A DNA stretch of 64,000 nt from Ligustrum vulgare (taxonomy: Eukaryota > Streptophyta > Magnoliopsida > Lamiales > Oleaceae), in contig OY743189.1 of NCBI GenBank assembly GCA_963555705.1, positions 6,899,501 to 6,963,500 on the forward strand, read 5' to 3'. Both the position numbers and the translations under genes were made by a program. This document shows positions 63,430-64,000 of the stretch, in pieces. The notes beneath the pieces were generated by a model. It had not been told where the DNA came from. It saw only the letters and a program-made list of their open reading frames with translations, and made no database searches. How positions within the stretch are numbered: the first letter of the stretch is position 1; every line of letters starts with the position of its first letter.

Positions 63430-64000
63430 ACAATATAAATTCGCTTTCATTCTATAAACTTGTTTATAAATTGGTTCATAGATTTGACATAATGTTTTAA
63501 ATCCTGAAACAAATACAGCAAGTTACTTTAACATGTGTGAGTTTTCAAGCTCCATAGTTCATTGTGCCCATTGTGTTTGTGTGATTGTGAATAAGTTGTC
63601 TTATTCGAGAACGAACAAGAGTTTAAGCTTGAGGGTGTTTCATAAATGTAATTTAACACTTATTTGAACAATCAAAAGTGAAAGATTGTGAGTTCTTTTA
63701 AGTTGTTTATACTTAGTTTTGTGCTTGTTTGGTTATTTTTTGTTGAAATTTGAACTTGGATGAGATTAGAGCAAAACGAAAAACCTACGTACGGGGTGTT
63801 GATGTCCCATAAGCACCCAAAGGGCAAGGCACCGTCAACAAATTTGATTACTGAGATCTCCATGGGATGCACAATATATCGTTGAAAAGATAATGAATTT
63901 GAAACTCAATGCAAAAAAAAGGAAGCACAATTCGAAGTCGTAGATCAAACGCTATGCGTCTTTAATTCAGTCGATGAAGTTGAAGTTTCCTAGCACCTAA
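63430..64000 (+). repeat. Second copy of the element D 3' end and LTR
   Basis: It repeats 62490-63000 with about 985-bp offset: GGTTCATAGATTTGACATAATG, the GAGGACGAACAAG-type signature (here GAGAACGAACAAG), the polypurine tract and the LTR start. It carries an insertion of about 30 bp around GATGTCCCATAAGCACCC (63800-63836) relative to the first copy. It runs off the window. Confidence 0.75.

Overview
This window is flowering-plant nuclear DNA, probably a eudicot. It is AT-rich, gene-poor heterochromatin made almost entirely of nested and decayed transposable elements. I found no host protein gene, tRNA, rRNA or CRISPR array. The organism call rests on the element families: Copia/SIRE, chromodomain Ty3/Gypsy (Tekay/Del-like), Athila-like Gypsy with a TTTTTGGCGCC primer site, a BED-finger hAT transposon and a Harbinger/Tourist-like MITE. 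I cannot name the species.

Layout. 32-1471: MITE-like element with a 3-bp target duplication and an internal tandem array. About 1476-5157: plus-strand Copia element, frameshifted and cut off in its RT. 5158-8335: minus-strand Gypsy element lacking most of pol, with an extra acidic ORF upstream of gag. Its 5' LTR starts at 8336 and may resume at 14270-15396, split by later insertions. 10203-13402: a roughly 3.2-kb imperfect palindrome built from dozens of copies of one 18-bp design, AACGA-N8-TCGTT, with a 69-bp near-perfect hairpin at its centre (11577-11775). 15606-16776: 3' end of another Gypsy element plus its LTR. 17537-33209: one Athila-like element with both LTRs, itself containing a Tekay-type LTR (19662-20601) and a degraded Tekay/Del element (22893-31584). 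33210-37620: remnants of Athila-like elements on both strands.

37621-47886: minus-strand SIRE-type Copia element, the best preserved here. It has gag, a 977-codon open pol segment and a degraded SIRE-type 3' ORF. It sits inside a minus-strand Athila element whose gag (about 48.5 kb), primer site and LTR (49142-50486) lie to the right. 50487-57060: minus-strand Gypsy remnant whose LTR was hit by a 3858-bp hAT transposon (52799-56656, TIRs TAGGGATGGCAA / TTGCCATCTCTA, perfect 8-bp duplication GACACAAA). 57088-64000: an LTR fragment, a minus-strand Gypsy RT fragment and a plus-strand Athila-like remnant ending in two copies of its 3' end and LTR.

The genes do not form a cellular pathway. The value of the window is its nesting record and the 10.2-13.4 kb palindromic array, the one structure I cannot assign to a known family. 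Coordinates of LTR and fragment edges without a TG/CA end or a duplication are approximate. All homology statements come from reading translations by eye, with no database search.
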